The translations under genes and the position numbers were made by a program. Below are positions 18,008-25,971 of a stretch of 64,000 nt of DNA, piece after piece; the stretch's first letter is position 1, and every line of letters begins with the position of its first letter. The stretch is taken from NCBI RefSeq assembly GCF_035943795.1, contig NZ_DASZBY010000117.1, positions 1-64,000 of the forward strand, in the 5' to 3' direction. This stretch comes from Aliidongia sp035943795. Its GTDB lineage: Bacteria > Pseudomonadota > Alphaproteobacteria > ATCC43930 > CGMCC-115725. Under the pieces are notes generated by a model. It made no database searches. It was not told the origin of the DNA and was given only the letters and a program-made list of their open reading frames with translations.

Positions 18008-18232
18008 ATGAACGAGTTCGTCGCGATCATCCTGATCTGCATGAACGCGGTGGCCGCCGACGATTGCGACGAGCAGACCGCCGCCGACATGATGTCTACC
18101 GTGGTCGACAACGAACTCGGCTGCGCCATCGGCTGGCAGGACGTCATCGCCCGCTCGCCGCTCGGCAAGGAGGTCGGTACCTCGGCCTACGTGCGGACGA
18201 TCTGTCGCCGTCAGCCGCCGCCCAAAAAGTGA
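18008..18232 (+). CDS. Small Cys-containing protein of unknown function
   Basis: 74 residues from ATG 18008 with GAGG six bases before it. The N-terminus is a short hydrophobic stretch (FVAIILICMNAVAA), followed by four cysteines in the pattern C-M, DDC, GC and IC near the end, and a basic PPPKK tail. It ends 22 bases inside the convergent ABC ATPase gene. I do not recognise the family. A similar small protein is encoded at 37596-37802: both have a hydrophobic start, CM..VA..(D/N)C.E, a middle Cys, a late Cys and a proline-rich end. The two look like distant paralogues tied to the quinoprotein island, probably exported or membrane-attached. Confidence 0.65.
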   Translation: MNEFVAIILICMNAVAADDCDEQTAADMMSTVVDNELGCAIGWQDVIARSPLGKEVGTSAYVRTICRRQPPPKK

Positions 18233-18927
18233 TCCGCCAGGGCACCCCGGAGCGAATGGGCGAGTTCGACCGCGGCATCGCCGCCCCTGCGTCGCAGCGC
18301 CGCTGGCACGGCTATCGTCTGGATGATCCGGGCGGGGCTGGCGGACAGCAGCAGGATACGGTCGGCGAGCGAGGCCGCCTCGACCAGGTCGTGGGTCACG
18401 AGCAATGCCGCCATCGGCCTTCGTTGCCAGGCGTCCAGCAAGAGCTGACGTGCCTCGCCCGCCATCGCTTCGTCCAGCGAGACGAAAGGTTCGTCGAGCA
18501 GAACCAATTCCGGCTCGACAATGAAGGCCCGAGCGATTGCCAGCCGGCGGGCCATTCCGACCGACAGGGTCGAGGCGAAGGCATCCCGCGCGGGCCAGAG
18601 GTCGAGCGCCCGCAGCAGGGTGTCGCCGGCCGCGGGCTCGCTGCCGGCAGGCAGCACCAGGTCGAGGTTCTGCCGCACCGTCCGCCAGGGCAACAGCCGG
18701 GGCGCCTGGAACACCGTGCCGAGGTGCTGCCGGCCGGCCGCACCCCAGGACAGGCTGCCCTCGTAGTCGGGATCGAGGCCGCCGACGATGCGCAGGAGCG
18801 TGCTCTTGCCGCATCCGGACGGGCCGACGATCGCCAGGATCTCGCGGTCGTCGAGCGTGAAGGCGAGCGGACCCAGCACGTCGCGGCCGGCGAAGCGCTT
18901 GCGGCGAACCTCGAGCGACAGGATCAT
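18211..18927 (-). CDS. ABC transporter ATP-binding protein, TauB/SsuB-like
   Basis: 238 residues, ATG 18927 overlapping the permease stop by 4 bases. Walker A GPSGCGKSTLL (about 38-48), Q-loop VFQAPRLLPWRTVRQN, a signature motif that reads LSVGMARRLAIARA in place of the canonical LSGGQ, Walker B LVLLDEPFVSLD and the switch His in LLVTHDLVEA. The glutamine of the signature motif is replaced by Met, as in several nitrate/sulfonate/taurine importers. It powers the permease at 18924-19685 with the binding protein at 19688-20671. Substrate unknown; location inside the methanol island suggests a link to C1 or cofactor metabolism. Confidence 0.9.
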   Translation of the reverse strand: MILSLEVRRKRFAGRDVLGPLAFTLDDREILAIVGPSGCGKSTLLRIVGGLDPDYEGSLSWGAAGRQHLGTVFQAPRLLPWRTVRQNLDLVLPAGSEPAAGDTLLRALDLWPARDAFASTLSVGMARRLAIARAFIVEPELVLLDEPFVSLDEAMAGEARQLLLDAWQRRPMAALLVTHDLVEAASLADRILLLSASPARIIQTIAVPAALRRRGGDAAVELAHSLRGALADHFLGGG

Positions 18928-19685
18928 CGGCGCCACCGGTTGGCACGGCGCTCGAGCGGCTGCATGACGCTCCATTCGAAGCCCTGCATGACCAGGATGA
19001 AGGCGAGCGTATAGGCCAGCAGCCGGGTCACGTCGAACAGCTGGAAATAGACCTGGATGCGAAAGCCGACGCCATTGCTGCGGCCGAGCAGCTCGACCAC
19101 CAGCACGATCTTCCAGATCAGCGAAAGCCCGTTGCGCGCGGCCGAAAAGAGATAGGGCGTCAGTTGGGGCAGCACGACATGCCGCAGCCCGCGTCCGCGC
19201 GGCACCCGGAAACTCTCGGCCATTTCCAGCAGCTCCCGGTCGACCGCGCGCCGGCCCTCCCGGATCGTGACCGCCGTCGCCGGCAGCTTGTTGAGCGCGA
19301 CCGCCGCGATGGCCGCGACCTCGTTCAGCCCGAACCAGATGTACAGCAGCACGATCAGGACGACGGCCGGAACGTTGAGCAGGATGGTCAGCCAGCTTTC
19401 GAAGAATTGATCGACCCGGCGCCATCGTCCCATGGCGAGGCCGAGCGCGCTGCCCAGCACCATCGACAGCACGAAGGCGGCAGCGACCCGGCCCAAGGTG
19501 ATCGCGAGATCGAGCGGCAGGGTGCCGGCCACGATCTCCTGTCCCAACGCCCGGAACACGGCGCTGGCCGGCGGCAGCATCCGGCTGTGGAGCAGCCGCG
19601 CCGTCCCTTCCCACAGGACCAGCAGCAGCAGCGGCGACAGCGCGCGCAGCCAGCCGATCGATCTCGGGCGGTCGATCGCCGGCAC
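18924..19685 (-). CDS. ABC transporter permease, TauC/SsuC-like
   Basis: 253 residues from GTG 19685, two bases after the binding-protein stop; the gene has no better start. About six hydrophobic helices, with the BPD_transp_1 coupling loop EMAESFRVPRGRGLRHVVLPQLTPYLFSAARNGLSLIWKIVLVVELLG in the cytoplasmic region (residues 155-205). This is the inner-membrane channel of a nitrate/sulfonate/taurine-type importer. It sits between its binding protein and ATPase in one operon. Confidence 0.88.
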   Translation of the reverse strand: MPAIDRPRSIGWLRALSPLLLLVLWEGTARLLHSRMLPPASAVFRALGQEIVAGTLPLDLAITLGRVAAAFVLSMVLGSALGLAMGRWRRVDQFFESWLTILLNVPAVVLIVLLYIWFGLNEVAAIAAVALNKLPATAVTIREGRRAVDRELLEMAESFRVPRGRGLRHVVLPQLTPYLFSAARNGLSLIWKIVLVVELLGRSNGVGFRIQVYFQLFDVTRLLAYTLAFILVMQGFEWSVMQPLERRANRWRR

Positions 19686-19687
19686 GC

Positions 19688-20671
19688 TCAGAACGCCGTG
19701 CCTGGCCAGAAGGTGCCGGGTGCGATGGATTTGGCCGATCCGACCAGGGCCGGTCCGCCGATGTCGGCCAGGACTTGGAACAGCTGCGCCGCGGCACCCT
19801 GCTCCGCTGATCCCCAATGCACGGGAATGCCGCGGCGATACCACGCCTTCAGTCGCTGCAGTTCCGCATCGTCCGCGGCGCCGGTCAGCGGAGCCAGCGT
19901 CTGCCATTCCGCATCGTCCGTCGCCAGGATGGCACGCGCCCTGGCGAGGGCTGCCAGAAATCCCCCGAGGGCCGCCCGGTTCAGTTCGGCCCATCTGTCG
20001 GAGAAGACATAGCCGACGACCGGGACCGGATTTGCGATGCCCAGCGCGTCGACCGCCGCGTCGATGGCCAGGACCGAGCGCATGCCGGCGGCTTCGGCCT
20101 TGGCCGCGAACGGCCAGAAGGTCAACATCGCATCGAGGCGCCCGGCCTTCAGCTGCTCCGCCAGCAGCGGCGGGGCGCCGAAGGTCTTCTCGACGGCCAT
20201 ATCGAGGTCGATCCCGTGTCGCCGTTGGGCATAGGCGCGCAGGATGAGCCAGCTCTTGTCGAGCGGGCTGCCGGCGATGCCCAGTTTGCGCCCGGGCAGA
20301 TCGGCGACGCTCCGGATCGGCGACGCCGCCGGCGCGACCAGCCCACCGACGGCGTTGGAGAAGGGCACGAAGGTCCAGTCGGCACCGTCGCTGCGCTGGC
20401 GGCTGACCCATAGCCAGTCGAGCGCCACCATGTCGACCGCGCCGGCCTGCAGCGCGACCTGGGTCGCCTGGGCCGCGGCGAACTCGACAGGCTGCAGGGC
20501 GACGCCCTGGGCCCGGTCGAGCCCGTGCCGGCGGATCACCTCCAATTCCCAGGAGACGGTACCGAAGCGCAACACGCCGATCCGGACCGGTGCGCCCGCC
20601 GCCTGGGCGACGCGGAACGCCAGGGGTGCCGAAGCCAGTGCCAGCAGCAGCGCGCGACGGTCGGGCCTCAT
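19688..20671 (-). CDS. ABC transporter substrate-binding protein, NMT1/TauA-like
   Basis: 327 residues from ATG 20671 (MRPDRRALLLALASAPLAF), a signal peptide with a paired arginine that could be Tat- or Sec-type. The mature protein has the NMT1/SsuA layout: RIGVLRFGTVSWELEVIRRHGLD, a VDMVALDWLWVSRQR strand, LPGRKLGIAGSPLDKSWLILRAYAQ and LKAGRLDAMLTFWPFAAKAEAAG. It captures a small substrate in the periplasm for the permease and ATPase downstream. Homologues of this type often lie near PQQ-dependent dehydrogenase genes. The ligand is unknown. Confidence 0.85.
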   Translation of the reverse strand: MRPDRRALLLALASAPLAFRVAQAAGAPVRIGVLRFGTVSWELEVIRRHGLDRAQGVALQPVEFAAAQATQVALQAGAVDMVALDWLWVSRQRSDGADWTFVPFSNAVGGLVAPAASPIRSVADLPGRKLGIAGSPLDKSWLILRAYAQRRHGIDLDMAVEKTFGAPPLLAEQLKAGRLDAMLTFWPFAAKAEAAGMRSVLAIDAAVDALGIANPVPVVGYVFSDRWAELNRAALGGFLAALARARAILATDDAEWQTLAPLTGAADDAELQRLKAWYRRGIPVHWGSAEQGAAAQLFQVLADIGGPALVGSAKSIAPGTFWPGTAF

Positions 20672-20735
20672 GACGGATGGTTCCCCTTGATCATTTGCGC
20701 CGTTCCGACGATTGCGACGGCCGGGCGCGCCGAAG

Positions 20736-21236
20736 TCAATCGGCCTTGTCGGCCAGGATCTGGTCTTCCAGCAGAAAGCGCAGGCCGCGCGTCCAGGATT
20801 CGTCGGTGTTGCCGCGGATGTCGACGCTGCCCGCCCTGACGCGGGCGCCGGTCGTCGCATCCTCGATCTTCAGGTTGATGTTCAGGATCAGGTTGCTGAC
20901 CTTCTGGACCCAGGCGACCGCCGCCTGGTGCGCGCCGACCTGCCGGGCCAGCGGCAGCTCGCACCCGTTGCAATTGCGCAGTTCCGGTGCCTTGTCGAGT
21001 GCCGCCTGCACCGGCGCCAGATCGACGATCCGATAGCGTCCGGACTGCGCCAGGGCGTCGCGCAATTGCCGGCCCAGCGCGCGGATCCGCTCCAGCTCCT
21101 CCGGCGTCGAGGGCGCCAACGAGGTATTGATCAGCTCGATGTCGAAGACCGCGAGCGGGGTCGGCGGCTCGGCCCGGGCGAGGCCGGCCGGCGCGATCGT
21201 CGCAGCAAGGCAAAGAAGCACGGCCAGGCGGGTCAC
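20736..21236 (-). CDS. Exported DUF2380-like protein of quinoprotein gene clusters
   Basis: 166 residues from GTG 21236, chosen because GAGGAGG lies 7 bases upstream and a signal peptide follows (VTRLAVLLCLAATIAPAGLARA). The mature part starts with LAVFDIELINTSLAPSTPEE, continues with a GRYRIVDLAPVQAAL strand-helix, a NCNGCE cysteine pair and VSNLILNINLKIEDATTGARV, which match the DUF2380 pattern (a TolB-N-like fold of unknown role). It is divergent from the PedA-type transporter operon with the shared element (21299-21315) between them, and precedes the TauA-like operon on the same strand. Function unknown; a periplasmic helper of the transporter is possible. Confidence 0.7.
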   Translation of the reverse strand: MTRLAVLLCLAATIAPAGLARAEPPTPLAVFDIELINTSLAPSTPEELERIRALGRQLRDALAQSGRYRIVDLAPVQAALDKAPELRNCNGCELPLARQVGAHQAAVAWVQKVSNLILNINLKIEDATTGARVRAGSVDIRGNTDESWTRGLRFLLEDQILADKAD

Positions 21237-21298
21237 GGGACGCCTCCTCGGGAGCTGACGATGTATCAGGATAAGGTCCTGGAAAAATTCACCCATTG

Positions 21299-21315
21299 GC
21301 CAATAGTGCTATGGC
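21299..21315 (+). promoter_or_regulatory. Candidate regulon element upstream of the PedA-type transporter operon
   Basis: GCCAATAGTGCTATGGC, 117 bases from AGT to the start codon at 21422. GCCAATAGT is shared exactly with 26740-26748 upstream of the response regulator gene; the following positions fit AGT-N-S-T-W-W-N-G seen also upstream of pqqA and xoxF. A GGGGTG follows at 21330-21335. Role as operator or promoter is inferred from recurrence and position. Confidence 0.5.
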
Positions 21316-21421
21316 TAAGCGCCCGAGGCGGGGTGCACTATCGTGCGTCAGCGACGACGGCTGCGGCCCCGACGGGGCCAGGACCGGGCAAAAGCCCGGC
21401 GGCGGCAGGGGAGGGCGATGG

Positions 21422-22627
21422 ATGCGGCTTCGGTTCGACACCCGGATGGCGGCCTTTGCCGTTTCCGGACTGGCTTGCCTGGCCGCGGCGCAGGCCCAGA
21501 CGCCCGCGCCGGCCGAGGTCGATTTCGCGTATCTCGCCCTGGCGGTGCAGCGGACCATTCCGCTCAGCTATCTCGACCAGCCGCCGGCGGACGAGGGTAT
21601 CCAGGGTGCCCGGCTGGGTCTGGCCGACGACGAGACGACCGGCCGCTTCATCCATCAGACCTACCGCCTGGCCGAGGCGATCGAGCCCGACGAGGTATCG
21701 GTGCTGGCGTCCTTCAGGAAGTTCGCGGCCGCCGGGCAGCGGCTCTTCGTCACCGATCTGCCGGCAGCCCTGCTGCTCCAGATCGCCGATCTGCCCGAGG
21801 CGAAGGACGCGATCCTGCTGGACGCGACTGCCGAGGACGACATGTTGCGGGCCGACGGATGCCGCCCGAACGTGCTGCACCTGTTGCCCAGCCGCGCGAT
21901 GCTGGCGGATGCGCTGATGCAGTATCTGGCCGTCAAGAAATGGCGGAACATCCTGCTGGTCAGCGGACCGGAGGCCGGCGACAAGGCCTATGCCGATGCG
22001 CTGCGCCATGCGGCCGCGAAGTTCCAGATCCACATCGTCCAGGACAAGCCTTGGACCTACGATCCGGGCGCCCGGCGCACGGATACCGGCCATTACGCGA
22101 TCGAGGCCGAAGTCGCGCGCTTTACCCAGGGCATCGGTTACGACGTGCTGGTCGTGGCCGACGAAGGCGACAATTTCGGCGATGACCTCGCCTACCGCGC
22201 GACCGATCCCCGGCCGGTCGCCGGCACCCAGGGACTGGTGCCGAGCGCCTGGGCCCGGCCTTTCGAGCAATGGGGCGGGACCCAGCTGCAGAGCCGCTTT
22301 CTGAGGCAGGCCGGGCGCTGGATGACCGACCGCGACTATGGCGCGTGGATGGCGGTGCGCGCGCTGGGCGAGGCGGCCGCCCGCGGCGCCGGCCCCGATG
22401 CCAAGCAGATCGGCACGTTCCTGCGCAGTCCGGATTTCGAGCTGGCCGCGTTCAAGGGCGCCCGCCTCACCTTCCGGGCATGGGACGGGCAATTGCGCCA
22501 GCCGGTGCTGCTGGCCGATGCCCGCTCCCTGGTCTCGGTCTCGCCGCAGCCGGGCTTCCTCCATCAATTTTCCGAGCTCGATACGCTCGGCACCGACCAG
22601 CCGGAGACGTCATGTCATCTGAACTGA
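21422..22627 (+). CDS. Quinoprotein-associated ABC transporter substrate-binding protein (PedA1/LutA-like)
   Basis: 401 residues from ATG 21422 with a GGGGAGGG ribosome site and a signal peptide (MRLRFDTRMAAFAVSGLACLAAAQAQ). The mature protein has a periplasmic type-I binding fold: VQRTIPLSYLDQPPADEGIQGARLGLADDETTGRF, LFVTDLPAALLLQIADLP, CRPNVLHLLPSRAMLADALMQYLAVKKWRNILLVSGPE, and DYGAWMAVRALGEAA near the end. This matches the binding proteins found only beside PQQ-dependent dehydrogenases (PQQ_ABC_bind group). In Pseudomonas putida the PedA1A2BC system and in Methylobacterium the lut system, of this type, are required for growth with lanthanides, so rare-earth handling is the likely role. 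First gene of a five-gene operon. Confidence 0.87.
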   Translation: MRLRFDTRMAAFAVSGLACLAAAQAQTPAPAEVDFAYLALAVQRTIPLSYLDQPPADEGIQGARLGLADDETTGRFIHQTYRLAEAIEPDEVSVLASFRKFAAAGQRLFVTDLPAALLLQIADLPEAKDAILLDATAEDDMLRADGCRPNVLHLLPSRAMLADALMQYLAVKKWRNILLVSGPEAGDKAYADALRHAAAKFQIHIVQDKPWTYDPGARRTDTGHYAIEAEVARFTQGIGYDVLVVADEGDNFGDDLAYRATDPRPVAGTQGLVPSAWARPFEQWGGTQLQSRFLRQAGRWMTDRDYGAWMAVRALGEAAARGAGPDAKQIGTFLRSPDFELAAFKGARLTFRAWDGQLRQPVLLADARSLVSVSPQPGFLHQFSELDTLGTDQPETSCHLN

Positions 22628-23604
22628 ATGACGGAAAATCATTGCCGCTCGCCGCCCTGCTGCTGATCGCGGGGCTCGTCGCCGCCGGTCCGGCGTGGGC
22701 CGAGCGGCTGCTGGTCTCGAACGAGAAGGACAACACCATCACGGTGATCGACGGCAAGTCGCTGGCCGTGATCAAGACCGTGAAAGTCGGTGCGCGCCCG
22801 CGCGGCATCATCCTGTCGAAGGACGGCAAGAGCCTCTACATCTGCACGAGCGATGCCGATCACATCGAGGAACTGGACCTCGCGAGCCTGACCGTGTCGC
22901 GCACCTTGCCGAGCGGCCCGGACCCGGAAACCTTCACCATCAGCCCGGATGGCAAGCAGCTCTACGTGTCGAACGAGAACGACAACATGGTCTCGGTCGT
23001 CGACGTGGCCGAGGCCCGGATCACCACTGAGATCGCGGTCGGCGTGGAGCCGGAGGGCATGGGCATCAGCCCGGACGGCAAGACCCTGGTCAATACCTCC
23101 GAGACGACCAGCATGGCCCATTTCATCGATACGCAGAGTCACGAGGTGATCGCGAACGTGCTGGTCGACAGCCGGCCGCGCGTCGCGCAATGGACCGCCG
23201 ACGCGGCCCAGGTCTGGGTCTCGTCCGAGGTCGGCGGCTCCGTCTCGGTGATCGATGCCGCCACGCACAAGGTCATCAAGAAGATCCGCTTCACCATACC
23301 CGGGGTCGCGACGGAATCGATCCAGCCGGTCGGCGTGGCACTGACCAAAGACCGCAAGACGGCCTTCGTGGCGCTGGGGCCGGCCAATCGGGTCGCCGTC
23401 GTCGATGCCCAGACGTTCGAGGTCAGGAAATACCTGCTGGTGGGCCAACGGGTCTGGCAACTCGCCTTCTCGCCCGACGAACAGCGGCTCTATACGACGA
23501 ACGGCGTCAGCAACGACATGTCGGTCATCGACGTCCCGGCGCTCAAGGTCACGAAATCTGTGCCGGTCGGCCGGCTGCCCTGGGGCGTGGTGGTGGCGCC
23601 GTGA
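22612..23604 (+). CDS. PQQ-associated YVTN-type beta-propeller protein (PedA2/LutB-like)
   Basis: 330 residues, ATG 22612 overlapping the upstream gene by 16 bases. Signal peptide (residues 1-30) then about seven beta-propeller repeats of the type NTITVIDGKSLAVIKTVKVGARPRGIILSKDGKSLYI, with repeated (V/I)D..T..V......G..P......P(D/E)GK..Y. It belongs to the beta-propeller family that always accompanies the PQQ-linked ABC transporter. It is periplasmic and may form part of the substrate-capture complex with the protein encoded upstream. Confidence 0.9.
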   Translation: MSSELNDGKSLPLAALLLIAGLVAAGPAWAERLLVSNEKDNTITVIDGKSLAVIKTVKVGARPRGIILSKDGKSLYICTSDADHIEELDLASLTVSRTLPSGPDPETFTISPDGKQLYVSNENDNMVSVVDVAEARITTEIAVGVEPEGMGISPDGKTLVNTSETTSMAHFIDTQSHEVIANVLVDSRPRVAQWTADAAQVWVSSEVGGSVSVIDAATHKVIKKIRFTIPGVATESIQPVGVALTKDRKTAFVALGPANRVAVVDAQTFEVRKYLLVGQRVWQLAFSPDEQRLYTTNGVSNDMSVIDVPALKVTKSVPVGRLPWGVVVAP

Positions 23605-23608
23605 TCGC

Positions 23609-24364
23609 ATGACCTTCATCCCGTCCGAGCCGGCGCTGTCGGTCGCCGATGTCAGCCACGCCTTCGGCGCCCGCCGGGCGCTCGACCAGGTGGGATTCGC
23701 GCTCCGGCCCGGCGATTTCACCGTGTTGCTCGGTCTGAACGGCGCCGGAAAGACCACGCTCTTCTCGCTGATCACCGGCCTTTATCATTGTGGGCGGGGC
23801 CGGATCTCGGTCTTCGGCCACGACATCAGCCGCGAGCCGTCGCCGGCGCTCGCCCGTATCGGCGTGGTGTTCCAGCAATCGACGCTCGACCTGGATCTGA
23901 CGGTCGAGCAGAACCTGTTCTACCATGCCTCGCTGCATGGCATGGCGCGGTCGGCGGCGGCGGCGCGCATCGCGGTCGAGCTCGAACGGGTCGGTCTCGG
24001 CGCGCGCCGCCGCGACCGGGCGCGGCAATTGTCCGGCGGCCAGCGGCGGCGCGTCGAACTCGCACGCGCGCTCATCCATGACCCGACCCTGCTGCTGCTC
24101 GACGAGCCGACCGTCGGGCTCGACATGGAAAGTCGCGCGTTTCTGCTGGCCCATGTGCGCCGCCTCTGCACCGAACAGCGGCTGGCGGTGCTGTGGGCGA
24201 CCCACCTGATCGACGAGGCGGGGCCCGATGCCTGCGCCATCGTGCTCCACGGCGGCCGGGTGCTGGCCGACGGCCCGGTTCCGTCGATCATCCGCGACGC
24301 GGGCGGCACGACGCTGAAGGCCGCGTTCGACCAGCTGGTCGCCGGCACGGGTGTGCGGGCATGA
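23609..24364 (+). CDS. ABC transporter ATP-binding protein (PedB/LutE-like)
   Basis: 251 residues, ATG 23609, four bases after the propeller gene. Walker A GLNGAGKTTLF (about 42-52), Q-loop VVFQQSTLDLDLTVEQNLFYHASLHG, signature LSGGQRRRVELARAL, Walker B LLLLDEPTVGLD and the His-switch WATHLIDEA. This is the ATPase of the quinoprotein-associated ABC-2-type transporter. It ends inside the permease start (ATGA overlap), so the two are translated together. Confidence 0.93.
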   Translation: MTFIPSEPALSVADVSHAFGARRALDQVGFALRPGDFTVLLGLNGAGKTTLFSLITGLYHCGRGRISVFGHDISREPSPALARIGVVFQQSTLDLDLTVEQNLFYHASLHGMARSAAAARIAVELERVGLGARRRDRARQLSGGQRRRVELARALIHDPTLLLLDEPTVGLDMESRAFLLAHVRRLCTEQRLAVLWATHLIDEAGPDACAIVLHGGRVLADGPVPSIIRDAGGTTLKAAFDQLVAGTGVRA

Positions 24365-25224
24365 GCGGGGCACCCCCCTCGATCGGCGAAGCGGCCGAGG
24401 GCGACCGGGTCCGCGGACTGAGGCCGATGCAGTACGCCCGATGTCTCGGCGGCATCGTCCGGCGCGAGGCGCTGCGCTGGATCCATCAGCGCAGCCGCTT
24501 CGTCTCTGCCCTGGTCCGACCGCTGGTCTGGCTGGCGATCTTCGCCGCCGGCTTCCGCTTCGTGTTGGGCGTCTCGATCATTCCGCCCTACGAGACCTAC
24601 ATCCCCTACGAGGTCTATATCGCGCCCGGCCTGGTCGCGATGATCCTGCTGTTCCAGGGCATGCAGAGTTCGCTCTCCATGGTCTACGACCGCGAGATGG
24701 GCAGCATGCGGCTCCTGATGGTCAGCCCGCTGCCGCGCTGGTTCCTGCTGACCGCCAAACTGATCGCCGGCGTCATCGTGTCGATCGTGCAGGCTTATAT
24801 CTTCCTGGCCATCGCCTGGTTCTGGGAGATCGAGCCGCCGCTCTGGGGTTATCTCAGCGTCCTGCCGGCCTTGGCGCTGGCCGGTCTCATGCTGGGGGCG
24901 CTGGGCCTCGTGCTGTCGTCGTTCATCCGGCAGCTGGAGAATTTCGCCGGCGTCATGAATTTTGTGATCTTTCCGATGTTCTTCGCCTCCTCGGCGCTCT
25001 ATCCGCTGTGGCATGTCAAGGAAGCGAGCCTGACGCTGTATTGGATATGCGAGGCCAATCCGTTCAGCCATGCGACCGAACTGATCCGCTTCGCGCTCTA
25101 TGGCCAGGTCGACTGGCTGTCGGCGGGGGTGGTGACGGCGTTCCTGCTGATGTTCATGGTGCTGGCCGTCTATGGCTACGATCCGGGCCGCGGGCTGATC
25201 GCGCGGCGGGGCGGGCCGGAATGA
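24361..25224 (+). CDS. ABC-2-type transporter permease (PedC/LutF-like)
   Basis: 287 residues, ATG 24361. Six predicted membrane helices in the C-terminal 240 residues, with the ABC-2 features YEVYIAPGLVAMILLFQGMQSSLSMVYDREMGSMRLLMVSPLPRWFLLTAKL and LYPLWHVKEASLTLYWICEANPFSHATELIRFALYGQ. It is the inner-membrane partner of the ATPase. ABC-2 permeases are usually exporters, yet the P. putida system supports lanthanide uptake-dependent growth, so direction of transport is open. Confidence 0.9.
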   Translation: MSGAPPSIGEAAEGDRVRGLRPMQYARCLGGIVRREALRWIHQRSRFVSALVRPLVWLAIFAAGFRFVLGVSIIPPYETYIPYEVYIAPGLVAMILLFQGMQSSLSMVYDREMGSMRLLMVSPLPRWFLLTAKLIAGVIVSIVQAYIFLAIAWFWEIEPPLWGYLSVLPALALAGLMLGALGLVLSSFIRQLENFAGVMNFVIFPMFFASSALYPLWHVKEASLTLYWICEANPFSHATELIRFALYGQVDWLSAGVVTAFLLMFMVLAVYGYDPGRGLIARRGGPE

Positions 25225-25241
25225 CATTCGGAGGAAAGACG

Positions 25242-25850
25242 ATGCGGCGTTCCGTTCCGGTGATCCTGGCGCTGCTCCTGGCCGGCGTCGGGCCGGCCGG
25301 GGCGGCGGTGCCGGGCCAGAATCCCGATTGGCCATGCCAGCAGCGCTTCGTGCCGACGCTCACGGCCGGGACGTTCTGGAACGGGGCGCTGCCGAACGGC
25401 CCGGACTGGCGCGCCAATCCGCGGCTTGCCGCACTGGTCGCCGGGACGGCACCCCGAGAGATTCCCCGCGACGAGGCCCGCGCCAAGCTCGCGGCCTTCG
25501 TCAAGCGGCTGAAGCCGGCGGAACGGCGCACCCTGCCGCCGCTGCTGTTCATCGGCATCGTCGACGAGACGAACCGGCAGCGCGGCGCGATCATCGACAG
25601 CATCGAGGATCTGACCCGGCGCCAGCGCGACCTGGGCGACCTCGTGGCGAAGATCTCGGCCGAATTGCAGGCGATTGCGCCTGACGTCCAGGGCGAGGCG
25701 GCCGGACGCCGTGCCGAGATCGTCCAGCGCCGCGATTTCGTGATCCGCAGCTTCGAGGAAACCCAGCGCACCATGCGCTATGCGTGCGAGGTTCCGGTCG
25801 AACTCGAAGCGCGGCTCGGCGATGACGCCAAGGCGCTGCAGGCGCCCTGA
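25242..25850 (+). CDS. Exported protein of unknown function in the transporter operon
   Basis: 202 residues from ATG 25242, favoured by GGAGGA seven bases before it over ATG 25221. Signal peptide (MRRSVPVILALLLAGVGPAGAA), then a DWPCQQRFVPTLTAGTFWNG block with one Cys and a second Cys in MRYACEVPVELE; these two could pair. The middle is a long helical region with coiled-coil character (residues 110-180, ETNRQRGAIIDSIEDLTRRQRDLGDLVAKISAEL). I do not know a named family, but similar proteins follow this permease in other quinoprotein clusters. It is 17 bases downstream of the permease and likely acts in the periplasm with the transporter. Confidence 0.72.
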   Translation: MRRSVPVILALLLAGVGPAGAAVPGQNPDWPCQQRFVPTLTAGTFWNGALPNGPDWRANPRLAALVAGTAPREIPRDEARAKLAAFVKRLKPAERRTLPPLLFIGIVDETNRQRGAIIDSIEDLTRRQRDLGDLVAKISAELQAIAPDVQGEAAGRRAEIVQRRDFVIRSFEETQRTMRYACEVPVELEARLGDDAKALQAP

Positions 25851-25860
25851 TCGCGAGCAC

Positions 25861-25893
25861 AAAAAAAGCCTCCGGCCAGCGTCGGCCGGAGGC
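25861..25893 (-). terminator. Rho-independent terminator of gfa
   Basis: Perfect 10-bp stem GCCTCCGGCC / GGCCGGAGGC (25868-25893) with a six-base loop. On the minus strand it is followed by seven T residues (plus-strand A run 25861-25867). It lies 79 bases beyond the gfa stop. The T run is on the gfa side only, so it serves that gene rather than the plus-strand operon ending at 25850. Confidence 0.9.
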
Positions 25894-25971
25894 GAATTGG
25901 GGTCTGGCACCGGGATGCGTGCGCCCCACGCGATGCCGGGCATGGGGAAGAGGCGCCCGGCAAGGAGAAAA

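Noticed and set aside
25861..25893. Hairpin as terminator for the plus-strand transporter operon
   Set aside because: The T run follows the stem only on the minus strand, so it ends the gfa transcript; the plus strand continues with GAATTGG after the stem.
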